Shown: positions 16,434 through 24,092 of the stretch, piece after piece | Numbering within the stretch: position 1 is the stretch's first letter | How the letters are laid out: each line of letters begins with the position of its first letter | Source of the DNA: Halorarum halophilum | Lineage (GTDB): Archaea > Halobacteriota > Halobacteria > Halobacteriales > Haloferacaceae | Reading direction: 5' to 3' | DNA length: 64,000 nucleotides | NCBI RefSeq assembly: GCF_013401515.1 | Contig: NZ_CP058529.1 | Span: 124,001-188,000 of the forward strand | Made by a program: the position numbers and the translations under genes | Notes under the pieces: generated by a model | What the model was told of the DNA's origin: nothing | The model's input: only the letters and a program-made list of their open reading frames with translations | Database searches by the model: none

Positions 16434-17957
16434 TCAGGGGGCGACCCGGCGGGAGACCCATCCACTCGCGCCGCTCGGGAACGGCTTCGACTCCGCGTCG
16501 TCCTGGACTGTACCGTCGGCCTCGACGGCGCGGACGACCACCTCGTGTCCCCCGGTCGCCTCGTACTCGTGGCGCCACATCCGCCAGGCGTCGGCCGCCT
16601 CGCCGCCGACGTCCTCCGGGTCAGCGTCGGCCGGTATCGCCGCCGGAAGGCGCTCCGAGAGCGTCGCCTCCGTCCACGACTCCCCGCCGTCCGTGGACAC
16701 CTCGACGGCGGAGACGCCCCGGGTTCCAGCGTAGGCGTGTCCGCCGACGGTCACGCTGCCGCTGGAAGCGTCGACGCTGTGGAGCTTTGCGACCGTGTTC
16801 ACCGGTCCGGTGCCGTGCCAGCCGCGCTTCTCCCAGTAGCCCTCGCGCTCCTCGCGGACGACTTCGATCTCGGTGAGCCACTTCACGTTGATCTCGCCCC
16901 AGTGACCGGGGACGAGTGCGCGGACCGGGGCACCGTGTCCCTTCGGGAGGGACCGCCCGTTCATCCCGTAGGCCAGGAACGCCGACCGCATCGCCTCCAG
17001 CGGGAACGACTGGAAGTAACCGTCGGCCGCCCGGACGTACACGCAACAGGGCTCGTCGTCGGGAACACCTACCTCTTCGAGCACGTCCGTCATCGGGACG
17101 CCCGTCCACAGCGCGTTGTCCAACTTCTTCCCGTTCAGCGAGTCGCCGACGCATCGGAGGGTGACGAACCGGTGCTCCGCCGGCCGACCCTCCAGGTCCG
17201 CGAGGGAATACTCGCGCACCCCCTCCACGGCCCCGGAAACGGTGAGCGACCACGTCTCGCGGTCGACGTCGGGGTCGGCCGGGTTGATGTCGACCTGGTA
17301 GAACCGTTCCGAGACGAGCGGATCGATGTCGGCGAGCGGGAGCGAGCGGTCCTCGGCGGTCGAGAGCATGGTTCGGACGAGCGAGTCCGACGTCTCCTTG
17401 GCGGGATTCCCCCCTGCCTTGGGATCGCTACTGCCACCTGCTCCCCGTCGTACGCCGAGAACGCCGGCGAGCCCGACGGTCGCTGCCGCGGTGCCGAGAG
17501 AGCGGAGCAGGTCCCGCCGCGCCACGTCCACTCCGCCGACAGCTCCGCGGCCCGCGACGCCGACGACCGCCGCGCCGACGGCCCCGCCGACGAGCGCGGG
17601 GAGCGGGGCGACGGTGAGCGCGAACGCGACGAACGCCTGCACTGTCCCGACGGCGAACACGGTCTCCGCCCGCTCGCGGTCGAGCGCCCGGCCGGTCAGG
17701 ACGGTCACGAATGCGAGCCCGCCGAACAACAGGACGGTCGTCAGGCCGGCGCCGACGACCAGGAGCGGCTGTGCGAGGTCGCCGAGCCGCTGGATGCCGA
17801 ACGCCACCAGCCCGTCCGGCGTGAGGAAGAACAGGGTTCGGGCGAGCGCGAGGACGACCCAGCGCTCCGCGAAGCCCGCGACGAGGAACGACCCGGCGAC
17901 GACGCCGACTCCCGAGGCGAGCGTGACCAGCGCCCGTCGCCGCGTCGGCCGGTTCAT
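16434..17957 (-). CDS. Sulfite oxidase-like molybdopterin oxidoreductase fused to an N-terminal membrane domain
   Basis: 507 residues. Residues 10-140 form four to five membrane helices. Residues 147-170 (ARRDLLRSLGTAAATVGLAG) look like an internal twin-arginine signal. From about 205 on is the Mo-cofactor domain, with the Mo-ligating cysteine at Cys269 (FVTLRCVGDSLNGK), followed by the Mo-Co dimerisation domain (about 390-490). The enzyme probably faces outward and passes electrons to the respiratory chain. The substrate may be sulfite or another S/N oxide; MsrP-like sulfoxide reduction is an alternative. Confidence 0.85.
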   Translation of the reverse strand: MNRPTRRRALVTLASGVGVVAGSFLVAGFAERWVVLALARTLFFLTPDGLVAFGIQRLGDLAQPLLVVGAGLTTVLLFGGLAFVTVLTGRALDRERAETVFAVGTVQAFVAFALTVAPLPALVGGAVGAAVVGVAGRGAVGGVDVARRDLLRSLGTAAATVGLAGVLGVRRGAGGSSDPKAGGNPAKETSDSLVRTMLSTAEDRSLPLADIDPLVSERFYQVDINPADPDVDRETWSLTVSGAVEGVREYSLADLEGRPAEHRFVTLRCVGDSLNGKKLDNALWTGVPMTDVLEEVGVPDDEPCCVYVRAADGYFQSFPLEAMRSAFLAYGMNGRSLPKGHGAPVRALVPGHWGEINVKWLTEIEVVREEREGYWEKRGWHGTGPVNTVAKLHSVDASSGSVTVGGHAYAGTRGVSAVEVSTDGGESWTEATLSERLPAAIPADADPEDVGGEAADAWRMWRHEYEATGGHEVVVRAVEADGTVQDDAESKPFPSGASGWVSRRVAP

Positions 17958-18044
17958 GCCGGAGGGTTTCGACGCTATTCATAAAGGGATGCCGCGGATT
18001 GGCGCGGGCCGAACACTGATGGCCCGCCGCTCCGTGTTTCCGGC

Positions 18045-18260
18045 ATGGACGAGTCGGGCGACGCTGGCGGGAGCGGCAGTGTCGACGGGACGGGCGGCGA
18101 TGGCGGATCGGGCAGCGTTGACGCGTCCGAGGGCGTCGAGACGGTGCGAACGCGGCCGTGCCCCTTCTGCGGCGCGTCGATGGACCACCGGCACTGCAAG
18201 TACGTCTGCCCCGAACACGGCGTCGTGATGGACTGCGCCGACACCTTCTACCACCGCTAG
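18045..18260 (+). CDS. Small zinc-finger protein, HVO_2523 type
   Basis: 71 residues. The first 35 are a Gly/Ser/Asp-rich leader. The remainder holds CPFCGASMDHRHCKYVCPEHG, whose C-x2-C and C-x4-C pairs with His should bind one zinc. The compact C-terminus VMDCADTFYHR is typical of the family I recall as HVO_2523. Short single-zinc proteins are common in haloarchaea and few have known roles. It stands alone between the Mo-enzyme and crtB. Confidence 0.72.
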   Translation: MDESGDAGGSGSVDGTGGDGGSGSVDASEGVETVRTRPCPFCGASMDHRHCKYVCPEHGVVMDCADTFYHR

Positions 18261-18314
18261 GGTACGAACGAGGTCTGCGGGCTGGATGGCGGACCGAGCC
18301 GTGCCCACCAATCG

Positions 18315-18320
18315 TTATAG
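18315..18320 (+). promoter_or_regulatory. Candidate TATA box for crtB
   Basis: TTATAG lies 31 bases before the ATG of the 16-codon leader ORF (18351). With haloarchaeal spacing the transcript would begin around 18342-18347, a few bases before that ATG, and about 50 bases before the crtB GTG. crtB would then have a short 5' leader, unusual in a group where leaderless mRNAs are common. Confidence 0.4.
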
Positions 18321-18350
18321 TGTCCGCGTCCCTACTTCGTTCCAGCTAGG

Positions 18351-18401
18351 ATGAACGCACCGAACGTCCGTGACCGAGTGAGCGTCCGCTCACTCCAGTG
18401 A
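18351..18401 (+). CDS. 16-codon leader ORF overlapping the crtB start
   Basis: ATG at 18351 opens MNAPNVRDRVSVRSLQ and stops at TGA 18399-18401, which overlaps the crtB start GTG 18398-18400. A 9-bp perfect hairpin lies inside it just before the crtB start. Too small for homology; it is proposed from position only, as a translational-coupling or attenuating leader. Confidence 0.4.
   Translation: MNAPNVRDRVSVRSLQ
18376..18395 (+). promoter_or_regulatory. Perfect hairpin immediately before the crtB start codon
   Basis: GAGTGAGCG (18376-18384) and CGCTCACTC (18387-18395) pair perfectly, ending two bases before the GTG of crtB. As RNA it would mask the ribosome access site unless a ribosome translating the leader ORF opened it; as DNA it could equally be an operator downstream of the promoter. 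Confidence 0.55.
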
Positions 18402-19354
18402 CGGGAGCAGACGACCCTGTTGCGCGGAGCAAACGCATCCAGCAGCGGACCGGCAGGACGTTCCACTTCGCGACACGCCTGCTCCCCGAGCGCGTTCGGC
18501 ACCCCACGTACGTCCTGTACGCGTTCTTCCGGGTCGCGGACGAGGTCGTCGACGCCGAGGACACCGCACCTCCGGCGGAACAGCACGCGCAACTCGAACG
18601 ACTCCGCGAGGCCGCGCTCGGGCGGGTCGAAGCGGACGACCCCGTCCTCGCCGCGTTCGCGGAGATACGCGAGGCGTACGGTATCGCCGAGGAGGACGTC
18701 GAGGCGTTCGTTGACGCGATGATCGCCGACATCACCACCGACCGCTACGAGACGTACGCGGACCTGGAAGCGTACATGGACGGCTCCGCCGCCGCGGTCG
18801 GGCGGATGATGACGGCGGTGATCGGCCCCGACGACCCCGACGCGGCGCTTCCGCACGCGACCGCCCTCGGCGAGGCGTTCCAGTTGACGAACTTCGTCCG
18901 TGACGTTCGGGAGGACATCGTCGACCAGGACAGGGTGTACCTCCCGAGGGAGACGCTTGCGACTAACGGCGTCACCGAGGAACAACTCCGGCGGTTCGAG
19001 TTCGACGAGAACGTCGCGGCGGCCGTTCGTCACGAACTCCGGCGGGCCGAATCGCTGTACGAGGAGGGCGTCGCCGGCATCGAATACCTCCCCCGGGACT
19101 GCCAGTTCGCCGTGCTGCTCGCCGCCGTCCTGTACGCCGAACACCACCGACTCGTCCGCCGACGAGGTTTCGACACGCTCACGGCGACACCGTCGCTGGG
19201 AACGGCCCGGAAGGCGTGGCTCCTGGTGCGGACGCGGGGCGCCTGGGCGCGAACGAAGGACCCCGAGGCCGTCTTCCACCGGGTGAGTGCGACGAACCCC
19301 GACGGGCGGACCCGCGACAGCCGGGACCACCTGGACTGTATGCCGGCCCGGTAG
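18398..19354 (+). CDS. crtB: Phytoene synthase
   Basis: 318 residues of the squalene/phytoene synthase fold; condenses two geranylgeranyl diphosphates to phytoene, the first step to C50 bacterioruberin. The first Asp-rich motif is DEVVD (48-52), the second is D168-x3-D172 in NFVRDVREDIVDQDRVYLPR. The upstream frame is closed by a stop at 18371, so GTG 18398 is the only reasonable start. It converges on the crtD-lyeJ-cruF operon with 72 bases between stops. The squalene synthase alternative is less likely given these neighbours. Confidence 0.92.
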   Translation: MTGADDPVARSKRIQQRTGRTFHFATRLLPERVRHPTYVLYAFFRVADEVVDAEDTAPPAEQHAQLERLREAALGRVEADDPVLAAFAEIREAYGIAEEDVEAFVDAMIADITTDRYETYADLEAYMDGSAAAVGRMMTAVIGPDDPDAALPHATALGEAFQLTNFVRDVREDIVDQDRVYLPRETLATNGVTEEQLRRFEFDENVAAAVRHELRRAESLYEEGVAGIEYLPRDCQFAVLLAAVLYAEHHRLVRRRGFDTLTATPSLGTARKAWLLVRTRGAWARTKDPEAVFHRVSATNPDGRTRDSRDHLDCMPAR

Positions 19355-19426
19355 ACTCCCGCGATCCGGTCGACACTCTCGCCAACACGGATACTTTCGC
19401 CCTCGTGAACACTCCCGCCACCCGAG

Positions 19427-20314
19427 TCAGGGACGAAGGAGCGACGCGTCGAACCGGTTCGCCCGGACCAGCCAGTACCCGATCAGGGCGGCGACGAGCG
19501 CCGGAACGGCGTTGCCGAAGGCGGCGTTCACGCCGCCCCAGAGGATGACGAAGCTCACCATGTCGTCGAGGGCGAACTCGCAGTCAGCGAGCCGTCGCCG
19601 GAGCGCGGCCCGGTCGAACGCCGCGTCGAACGTCGCGACGGCGACGGTCGCCGAGAGGATCCAGCCGCCGAAGTTCGAGAGCGGGACGCCGTAGAACCCG
19701 CCGCCTGAGAGCGCCGCGAGCGCGCCCCCCCGAGCCACGTCGTCGTACGACCAGAAGCCCAGCGCGACCGCGCCGGGGTCCAGCACCACGTCCATCAGCA
19801 GGACGAGCGCGACGACTGCGCCGAGCCGCGTCGCCGCGTGCTCGGCCCGGTCGCCGAGCAGCAGGAGACACAGCAGGTACGCGTTCGCCACCAGCGGGAG
19901 GAAGAACACCGGCAGTCCAAGGGGGACGCCGGCGGCCATCGGCCCGAGGGCGACGCCGTACTCGAACGCCCCGTAGGGCCAGCCGGTGTGGACGCCGACG
20001 TACTCGATCCCGTAGGCGTACAGCGTCAGCAGGCCGACGCCGGCGAGGGCGCGACGGTCCGCGACGGGCGCGACGGCGGCGATCAGCGGCGAGCGCATCA
20101 CGAGCGTACCCAGTAGGACGAGGGTCCCGTTGAACGCCAGCCAGTCCGGAACCGCGGGGACGGTAGCGCTCGCGAGCAGCAGGACGATCCCGATCAACGG
20201 GAAGACGACGGAGATGGTGAAGCGGTTCCCGCGGACGAGCGCTTCGAGCCGAGTCTCCGCGTCGCGGCGGTCGTCGGGCCACCACTCGCGCACCGTCGAG
20301 GCGACCGTGCTCAC
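19427..20314 (-). CDS. cruF: Bisanhydrobacterioruberin hydratase (CruF-type carotenoid biosynthesis protein)
   Basis: 295-residue polytopic membrane protein of the carotenoid biosynthesis/DUF422 family. In Haloarcula japonica, CruF adds the final hydroxyl groups that yield bacterioruberin. Seven or so membrane helices are visible. Conserved segments include YAYGIEYVGVHTGWPYGAFE, DVVLDPGAVALGFWSY and GGGFYGVPLSNFGGW. GTG 20314 overlaps the lyeJ stop by four bases. The order crtD-lyeJ-cruF matches the characterised cluster, which supports this over a generic label. Confidence 0.9.
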   Translation of the reverse strand: MSTVASTVREWWPDDRRDAETRLEALVRGNRFTISVVFPLIGIVLLLASATVPAVPDWLAFNGTLVLLGTLVMRSPLIAAVAPVADRRALAGVGLLTLYAYGIEYVGVHTGWPYGAFEYGVALGPMAAGVPLGLPVFFLPLVANAYLLCLLLLGDRAEHAATRLGAVVALVLLMDVVLDPGAVALGFWSYDDVARGGALAALSGGGFYGVPLSNFGGWILSATVAVATFDAAFDRAALRRRLADCEFALDDMVSFVILWGGVNAAFGNAVPALVAALIGYWLVRANRFDASLLRP

Positions 20315-21174
20315 GGCAGCACCGCCCCGGGCGGCACGATGCGCGTTAACCCGCCGATCGTGAGCGCCGTGCCGACGACCGTGTTGATAGCCGGATACCA
20401 CCAGTACGCGCGGTCCACGTCGACGTCGGCTCGGCGGATCCCGACGACGAGAACCGGGTACACCAGGAGGAGCGCGCCGAGTCGCGGGTCGACGAGCGCG
20501 AACGCGAGGGCGGCCAGCAGCCAGCAGACCGCACAGTAGGCGAGCGTCCGATCCTCGCCGAGCACCGTCGCCGTGGTGCGGATTCCTGCTGCCCGGTCGG
20601 GTTCGATGTCGGGGATCGCCGAGAACGTGTGCATCGCCATCGCCCACAGCCATCCACCGACGAGCGCCGCGAGCGGCGGGTGGGCGCCGGCGACGGTCGC
20701 GAACGCGGCCGTGCCGGGGAGGACGTACAGGCCGTTCGAGAGCGAGTCGAGGGGCGGCGTCGTCTTGAACCGGAGCGGCGGCGCGCTGTACGCCACCCCG
20801 AGCAGGAGGAAGCCGGCGAGGTACGGCCACGCGACCCGGGGCGTGACCGGGAAGAGCGCGAGGCCGAGCAGGAACGAGACGGCGACGACGGTCGGGACGA
20901 GACGACCGCCACCGTACCGGGCCTCGCGGCCGTCCTTCTTCGGGTTCTCCGCGTCGACCCCGCGGTCGAACACGTCGTTCACGCCGTACAGCAGGAGGTT
21001 CGCCGGAACGAGGAAGTAGCCGAACAGCGCCAGGGTCCGCGGCGTAACGAGTTCGGGGACGCTCCCGGCGCCGAACGCGACCCCGACGAGCACCGGGCCG
21101 GCGAGGTAGAGCCAGAATCGGGGCCGCGAGAGCGTGAGGAGGTAGTCGAACCGGGCAGCGGGAGCCGCGTTCAT
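20311..21174 (-). CDS. lyeJ: Lycopene elongase/1,2-hydratase (UbiA-type prenyltransferase)
   Basis: 287 residues, about nine membrane helices. The first prenyl-diphosphate motif is NDVFDRGVDAENPKKDGREA (N-D-x2-D-x3-D type). A second Asp motif is in SAIPDIEPDRAAGI. LyeJ adds C5 units and water to lycopene on the way to C50 carotenoids. ATG 21174 follows the crtD stop by 17 bases. Close UbiA paralogues make other prenyl-lipids; the cluster position favours the carotenoid role. Confidence 0.9.
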   Translation of the reverse strand: MNAAPAARFDYLLTLSRPRFWLYLAGPVLVGVAFGAGSVPELVTPRTLALFGYFLVPANLLLYGVNDVFDRGVDAENPKKDGREARYGGGRLVPTVVAVSFLLGLALFPVTPRVAWPYLAGFLLLGVAYSAPPLRFKTTPPLDSLSNGLYVLPGTAAFATVAGAHPPLAALVGGWLWAMAMHTFSAIPDIEPDRAAGIRTTATVLGEDRTLAYCAVCWLLAALAFALVDPRLGALLLVYPVLVVGIRRADVDVDRAYWWYPAINTVVGTALTIGGLTRIVPPGAVLP

Positions 21175-21191
21175 CGTGGATCTTCCATCGG

Positions 21192-22688
21192 TCACTCCCT
21201 GGCTATGACCTCGGCGGTGAGCAGCCCGCTGATGAGACACATCGGGACGCCGATGCCGGGGGTCGTGTACGAGCCGGTGAAGTAGAGCCCGTCGACGGCC
21301 GAGGAGCGGTGGCTCGGCCGGAACGGCGCGGTCTGGCGGAGCGTGTGCGCCATCCCGAGCGCCGTGCCGTTCCGGGAGTTGTAACGGTCCGCGAACTCCT
21401 CGATGCAGAACGTCTCCTCGAGGACGATCCGGTCGCGGAGGTCGACGCCGGTGTTCTCGGCGACGTCGTCGAGGACGTGTTCGCGATAGCGGTCCCGGTG
21501 CTCCTGACTGTCGTCGAGGCCTGGTGCGATGGGGACCAGCGCGAACAGGGCGCTGTGTCCCTCGGGCGCGACGGAGTCGTCCGTCTCGGAGGGGACGCAG
21601 AGGTAGTACGCCGGGTCGTCGGGCCACGCCGGGTCGTCGAAGATGGCCGCGAAGTGGTCGTCCCAGTCGGTCGGGAGCACGAGCGTGTGGTGCGCGAGGG
21701 GGTCGAGGTCGCCCTCGACGCCGAGGTAGAGCAGGTACGCGGAGGGCGCGTACGTTCGGGACTCCCAGTACTCCGCATCGTACTGGCGCTTCCCGGGCGG
21801 GAGGAGCTCCTGCTCGGTGTAGGCGTAGTCGGCGTCGGAGACGACGCGGTCGGCCAGGAACCGCCGGCCGTCCTCCAAGTCGACGGCGAAGCCCCCCCGT
21901 CTGCCCTCGATGGCCTCGACCGGCGCGTCGGTGACGTACTCCACGCCGAGCTCGCGGCCGAGGTCCGCGATACCGTCGACGACCGCGCCGATACCGCCGT
22001 CGGGGTAGTAGACGCCCAGCGTGAAGTCGACGTGGCTCATCAGGTTGTACAGCGCGGGCGTGTTGTGCGGGGACCCGCCGAGGAAGACGAGCGAGTACTG
22101 CATCAGCTGCTGGAGCTTCGGGCTCTCGAAGTAGTCCTCGACGTGGCCCTGCATCGTGCCGAGCAGCGAGAGCCCGCGGGCGTTGCGGAGCACGTCGAGG
22201 TCGACGAAGTCGCGGAGGCGCTCGCGGTGCTCGTACACGAAGTGCTCCATGCCGACCTCGTAGTCGCGCTTCGACTTCTCGAGGTACGCCTCGAACACCT
22301 CGCCCGCGCCGGCCTCGTAGGACTCGAACGTCTCCCGGTTGGCCTCCCGGTCGGGGACCATGTCGACCCGGTCCCCGTCCTTGAAGAAGACGCGGTAGTG
22401 CGGGTCGAGTCGCGAGAGGGTGTAGTACTCCTCCGGCGTCCGGTCGAAGTGGTCGAAGAACGTCTCGAACACGTCGGGCATCAGGTACCACGAGGGGCCC
22501 ATGTCGAACCGGAACCCGTCGGCCTCCAGGACGGACGCGCGGCCGCCGAGCTGCTCGTTCTTCTCCAGCAGGGTCACGTCCGCGCCGGCGTCGGCGAGGT
22601 AACAGGCCGTCGAGAGCCCGCCGAACCCCCCGCCGACGACGGTCACGTCGTCGCCGGCGAGCGCCGACAGGTCCCGGGGCTGTCGCAT
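21192..22688 (-). CDS. crtD: Carotenoid 3,4-desaturase (CrtD; phytoene desaturase family)
   Basis: 498-residue FAD flavoprotein. The dinucleotide-binding motif VVGGGFGGLSTACYLADAGA is at residues 17-36. GGRASVLEADGFRFDMGPS is typical of CrtI-type desaturases. The C-terminal FAD motif region is DGLYFTGSYTTPGIGVPMCL. First gene of crtD-lyeJ-cruF, so the 3,4-desaturase step is likelier than phytoene desaturation, though sequence alone cannot exclude CrtI. A TATA-like TATAAA on the opposite strand at 22714-22719 would give a nearly leaderless mRNA. Confidence 0.88.
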   Translation of the reverse strand: MRQPRDLSALAGDDVTVVGGGFGGLSTACYLADAGADVTLLEKNEQLGGRASVLEADGFRFDMGPSWYLMPDVFETFFDHFDRTPEEYYTLSRLDPHYRVFFKDGDRVDMVPDREANRETFESYEAGAGEVFEAYLEKSKRDYEVGMEHFVYEHRERLRDFVDLDVLRNARGLSLLGTMQGHVEDYFESPKLQQLMQYSLVFLGGSPHNTPALYNLMSHVDFTLGVYYPDGGIGAVVDGIADLGRELGVEYVTDAPVEAIEGRRGGFAVDLEDGRRFLADRVVSDADYAYTEQELLPPGKRQYDAEYWESRTYAPSAYLLYLGVEGDLDPLAHHTLVLPTDWDDHFAAIFDDPAWPDDPAYYLCVPSETDDSVAPEGHSALFALVPIAPGLDDSQEHRDRYREHVLDDVAENTGVDLRDRIVLEETFCIEEFADRYNSRNGTALGMAHTLRQTAPFRPSHRSSAVDGLYFTGSYTTPGIGVPMCLISGLLTAEVIARE

Positions 22689-22713
22689 GAAACCGTACTA
22701 CGGAGGCGTGCTG

Positions 22714-22719
22714 TATAAA
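22714..22719 (-). promoter_or_regulatory. TATA box of the crtD-lyeJ-cruF operon
   Basis: Read on the minus strand the sequence is GGTTTATACAG, centred about 28 bases upstream of the crtD ATG (22688). That spacing places transcription initiation at or within a few bases of the ATG, as expected for a haloarchaeal leaderless mRNA. Confidence 0.55.
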
Positions 22720-22842
22720 CCTGGGCTGCTCGGGTTCGTAGAACGGTCATCCCCGACGAGTATGGAGTCGCTGACGTGTTGGGCAGCCGAAGGGGTGGTA
22801 TCCGAACGGGGATGCTCCGAGGAGTGCCGTAGCGAAGACCGC

Positions 22843-22874
22843 GGAAGCTCCCGCGGCTCCTTCCATTCCCACCC
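22843..22874. repeat. Structured extragenic palindrome, minimal copy (A)
   Basis: Layout GGAAG-CTC-CCGCGG-CTC-CTTCC then ATTCCCACCC. The outer GGAAG/CTTCC arms pair, the CTC/CTC triplets face each other unpaired, and CCGCGG is self-complementary. It matches the ends of copies at 46141 and 54375 with the interior missing. Confidence 0.65.
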
Positions 22875-23045
22875 GGAGGCCAGTTCGACGGCGTATCGAT
22901 TCCTGGCTGACCGGTGTGTGTCGTCAGGTGGTCAGCCGGCAATGGCGCGCAGGAGCTTTCATCACGTTATGAGGACTGGTCGCAGCACCAATAACAACCG
23001 ACCAGACGAAAGTGAAAGTCCGCGAAATTCGATCGAATCGTCAGG

Positions 23046-23966
23046 TTACGACGTCGAGGGGCTCATCTGGATGTTCAGCCCCTTCTGGATGATCTGGGTG
23101 AACGCCATCGAGCACAGGAAGTACCAGATGATCCACGTCGGCATGATGAGCAGGTTGTCCGTCCAGGCGACCTGCCCCCAGATGGGGAGGACGACGTCGG
23201 CGAACTCCGCCGACGGGTCGCCGCTGGCGCCGCGGAAGCCGACCTTCCAGTAGAGCCAGAGGAAGAACGGTATCGTGAACACCATGATCCACACCATCGG
23301 GCGGAACTGCTCCTTGAACATCCCGAGCTGGTCGCCCATCGCGTCCATCTGCTCCTCCTGGATGCGGTCGACGGCGTCGTCGTCGCCGCGGTTCTTGGCC
23401 TCCTTCATCCGGCCCTGGATGTCCTTCATCCGGTTCTGGTAGGCCGCCATGCGGTCCATGTCCATGAGGTTCGCACGCAGGAGCGTGGAGTAGAGCCCGG
23501 TCAACGTGGCGATGACCATGATGACCGCGTACAGCGGGAGCGAGTCCTGCAGCGGGCCGAGGACGACGTCCATGCCGCCGCCGATGACGTCCCGCACCGG
23601 GCCGTAGGAGTAGCCGATGAAGAACAGCACGGTGACCGCGGCCGCGCCCTTGTCCCACTTGCTCCACGAGGCCCCCTCGGAGTCGGGGACCTCCGGGATG
23701 TCGCCACCGCCGCCTGCGCCGTCGGTGCCCTCCTTCGGTTCGAGGCCCGCCTCGATGGCCTCCCGGTCCGCGAGCGCGAACCCGGACTGGCCGTCCTCGA
23801 GGATGCCCCGCTCGATGAGCCGGCCCCACTGACCGCTGGAGATGTCCCCGCGCACGTCGACCCACTGGATCTCGCCGTCCTCCGCGCGCTCGAGGACGAG
23901 TTCGATGGCCTCGCGCATCTCGGGGTCCTCGGCCAGGTCCCGGACGCGCGATTCGATACGTGCCAT
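23046..23966 (-). CDS. DUF106 membrane protein (archaeal Oxa1/YidC-superfamily insertase-like) with N-terminal winged-helix domain
   Basis: 306 residues. Residues 8-75 resemble a winged helix (REAIELVLERAEDGEIQWVD ... ADREAIEAGL). The remainder is DUF106: membrane helices near 108-128, 140-160, 218-238 and 262-285, with a charged coiled coil between spans (YQNRMKDIQGRMKEAKNRGD). DUF106 belongs with EMC3/TMCO1/YidC insertases, which bind ribosome-emerging membrane proteins; a role here is inferred. It commonly sits beside secY and adk in haloarchaea. Divergent from the iron operon. Confidence 0.85.
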   Translation of the reverse strand: MARIESRVRDLAEDPEMREAIELVLERAEDGEIQWVDVRGDISSGQWGRLIERGILEDGQSGFALADREAIEAGLEPKEGTDGAGGGGDIPEVPDSEGASWSKWDKGAAAVTVLFFIGYSYGPVRDVIGGGMDVVLGPLQDSLPLYAVIMVIATLTGLYSTLLRANLMDMDRMAAYQNRMKDIQGRMKEAKNRGDDDAVDRIQEEQMDAMGDQLGMFKEQFRPMVWIMVFTIPFFLWLYWKVGFRGASGDPSAEFADVVLPIWGQVAWTDNLLIMPTWIIWYFLCSMAFTQIIQKGLNIQMSPSTS

Positions 23967-24031
23967 TGTCAGGCGCTAAGCGACGGGTGGGTAAGAAGGT
24001 TGTACTCTTCGATGCGCGTCGGAGCGCCGCA

Positions 24032-24047
24032 TTTAGGCATCCCTAAA
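24032..24047. promoter_or_regulatory. Iron-box-like operator 1 (TTTAGG-N4-CCTAAA)
   Basis: TTTAGGCATCCCTAAA is a perfect 6-bp inverted repeat with four spacer bases. TTAGG-N4-CCTAA is exactly the half-site geometry of the DtxR/IdeR box (TTAGGTTAGCCTAA...). It lies 46-61 bases upstream of the ATG of the operon containing an Fe(III)-type ABC transporter. Confidence 0.7.
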
Positions 24048-24058
24048 GAACGACAGAC

Positions 24059-24074
24059 TTTAGGACGGCCTAAA
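24059..24074. promoter_or_regulatory. Iron-box-like operator 2 (TTTAGG-N4-CCTAAA)
   Basis: TTTAGGACGGCCTAAA is a second perfect palindrome of the same form, centred 27 bases (about 2.5 helical turns) from the first and 19-34 bases before the ATG 24093. This position would cover the core promoter, fitting repression by a metal-bound dimer. Confidence 0.7.
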
Positions 24075-24092
24075 CAACGGTGGAGACGACAG

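Larger units (their letters stand above)
22689..23045. other. 357-bp intergenic region upstream of crtD
   Basis: No convincing gene. It holds the crtD promoter at its left end and a minimal copy of the structured palindrome family at 22843-22874. The right part (22970-23040) has lower GC and lies just past the DUF106 gene stop. The open frame 22687-23253 + has poor codon bias and runs antisense into DUF106. Confidence 0.6.

Noticed and set aside
16017-17984. 655-codon + frame antisense to the Mo-oxidoreductase
   Set aside because: It is a mirror frame of a well-supported gene; its composition (His/Arg/Glu-rich) is typical of antisense reading in high-GC haloarchaeal DNA.
22687-23253. 188-codon + frame upstream of crtD, running into DUF106
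   Set aside because: Poor codon bias, spans the palindromic repeat and is antisense to the DUF106 gene.
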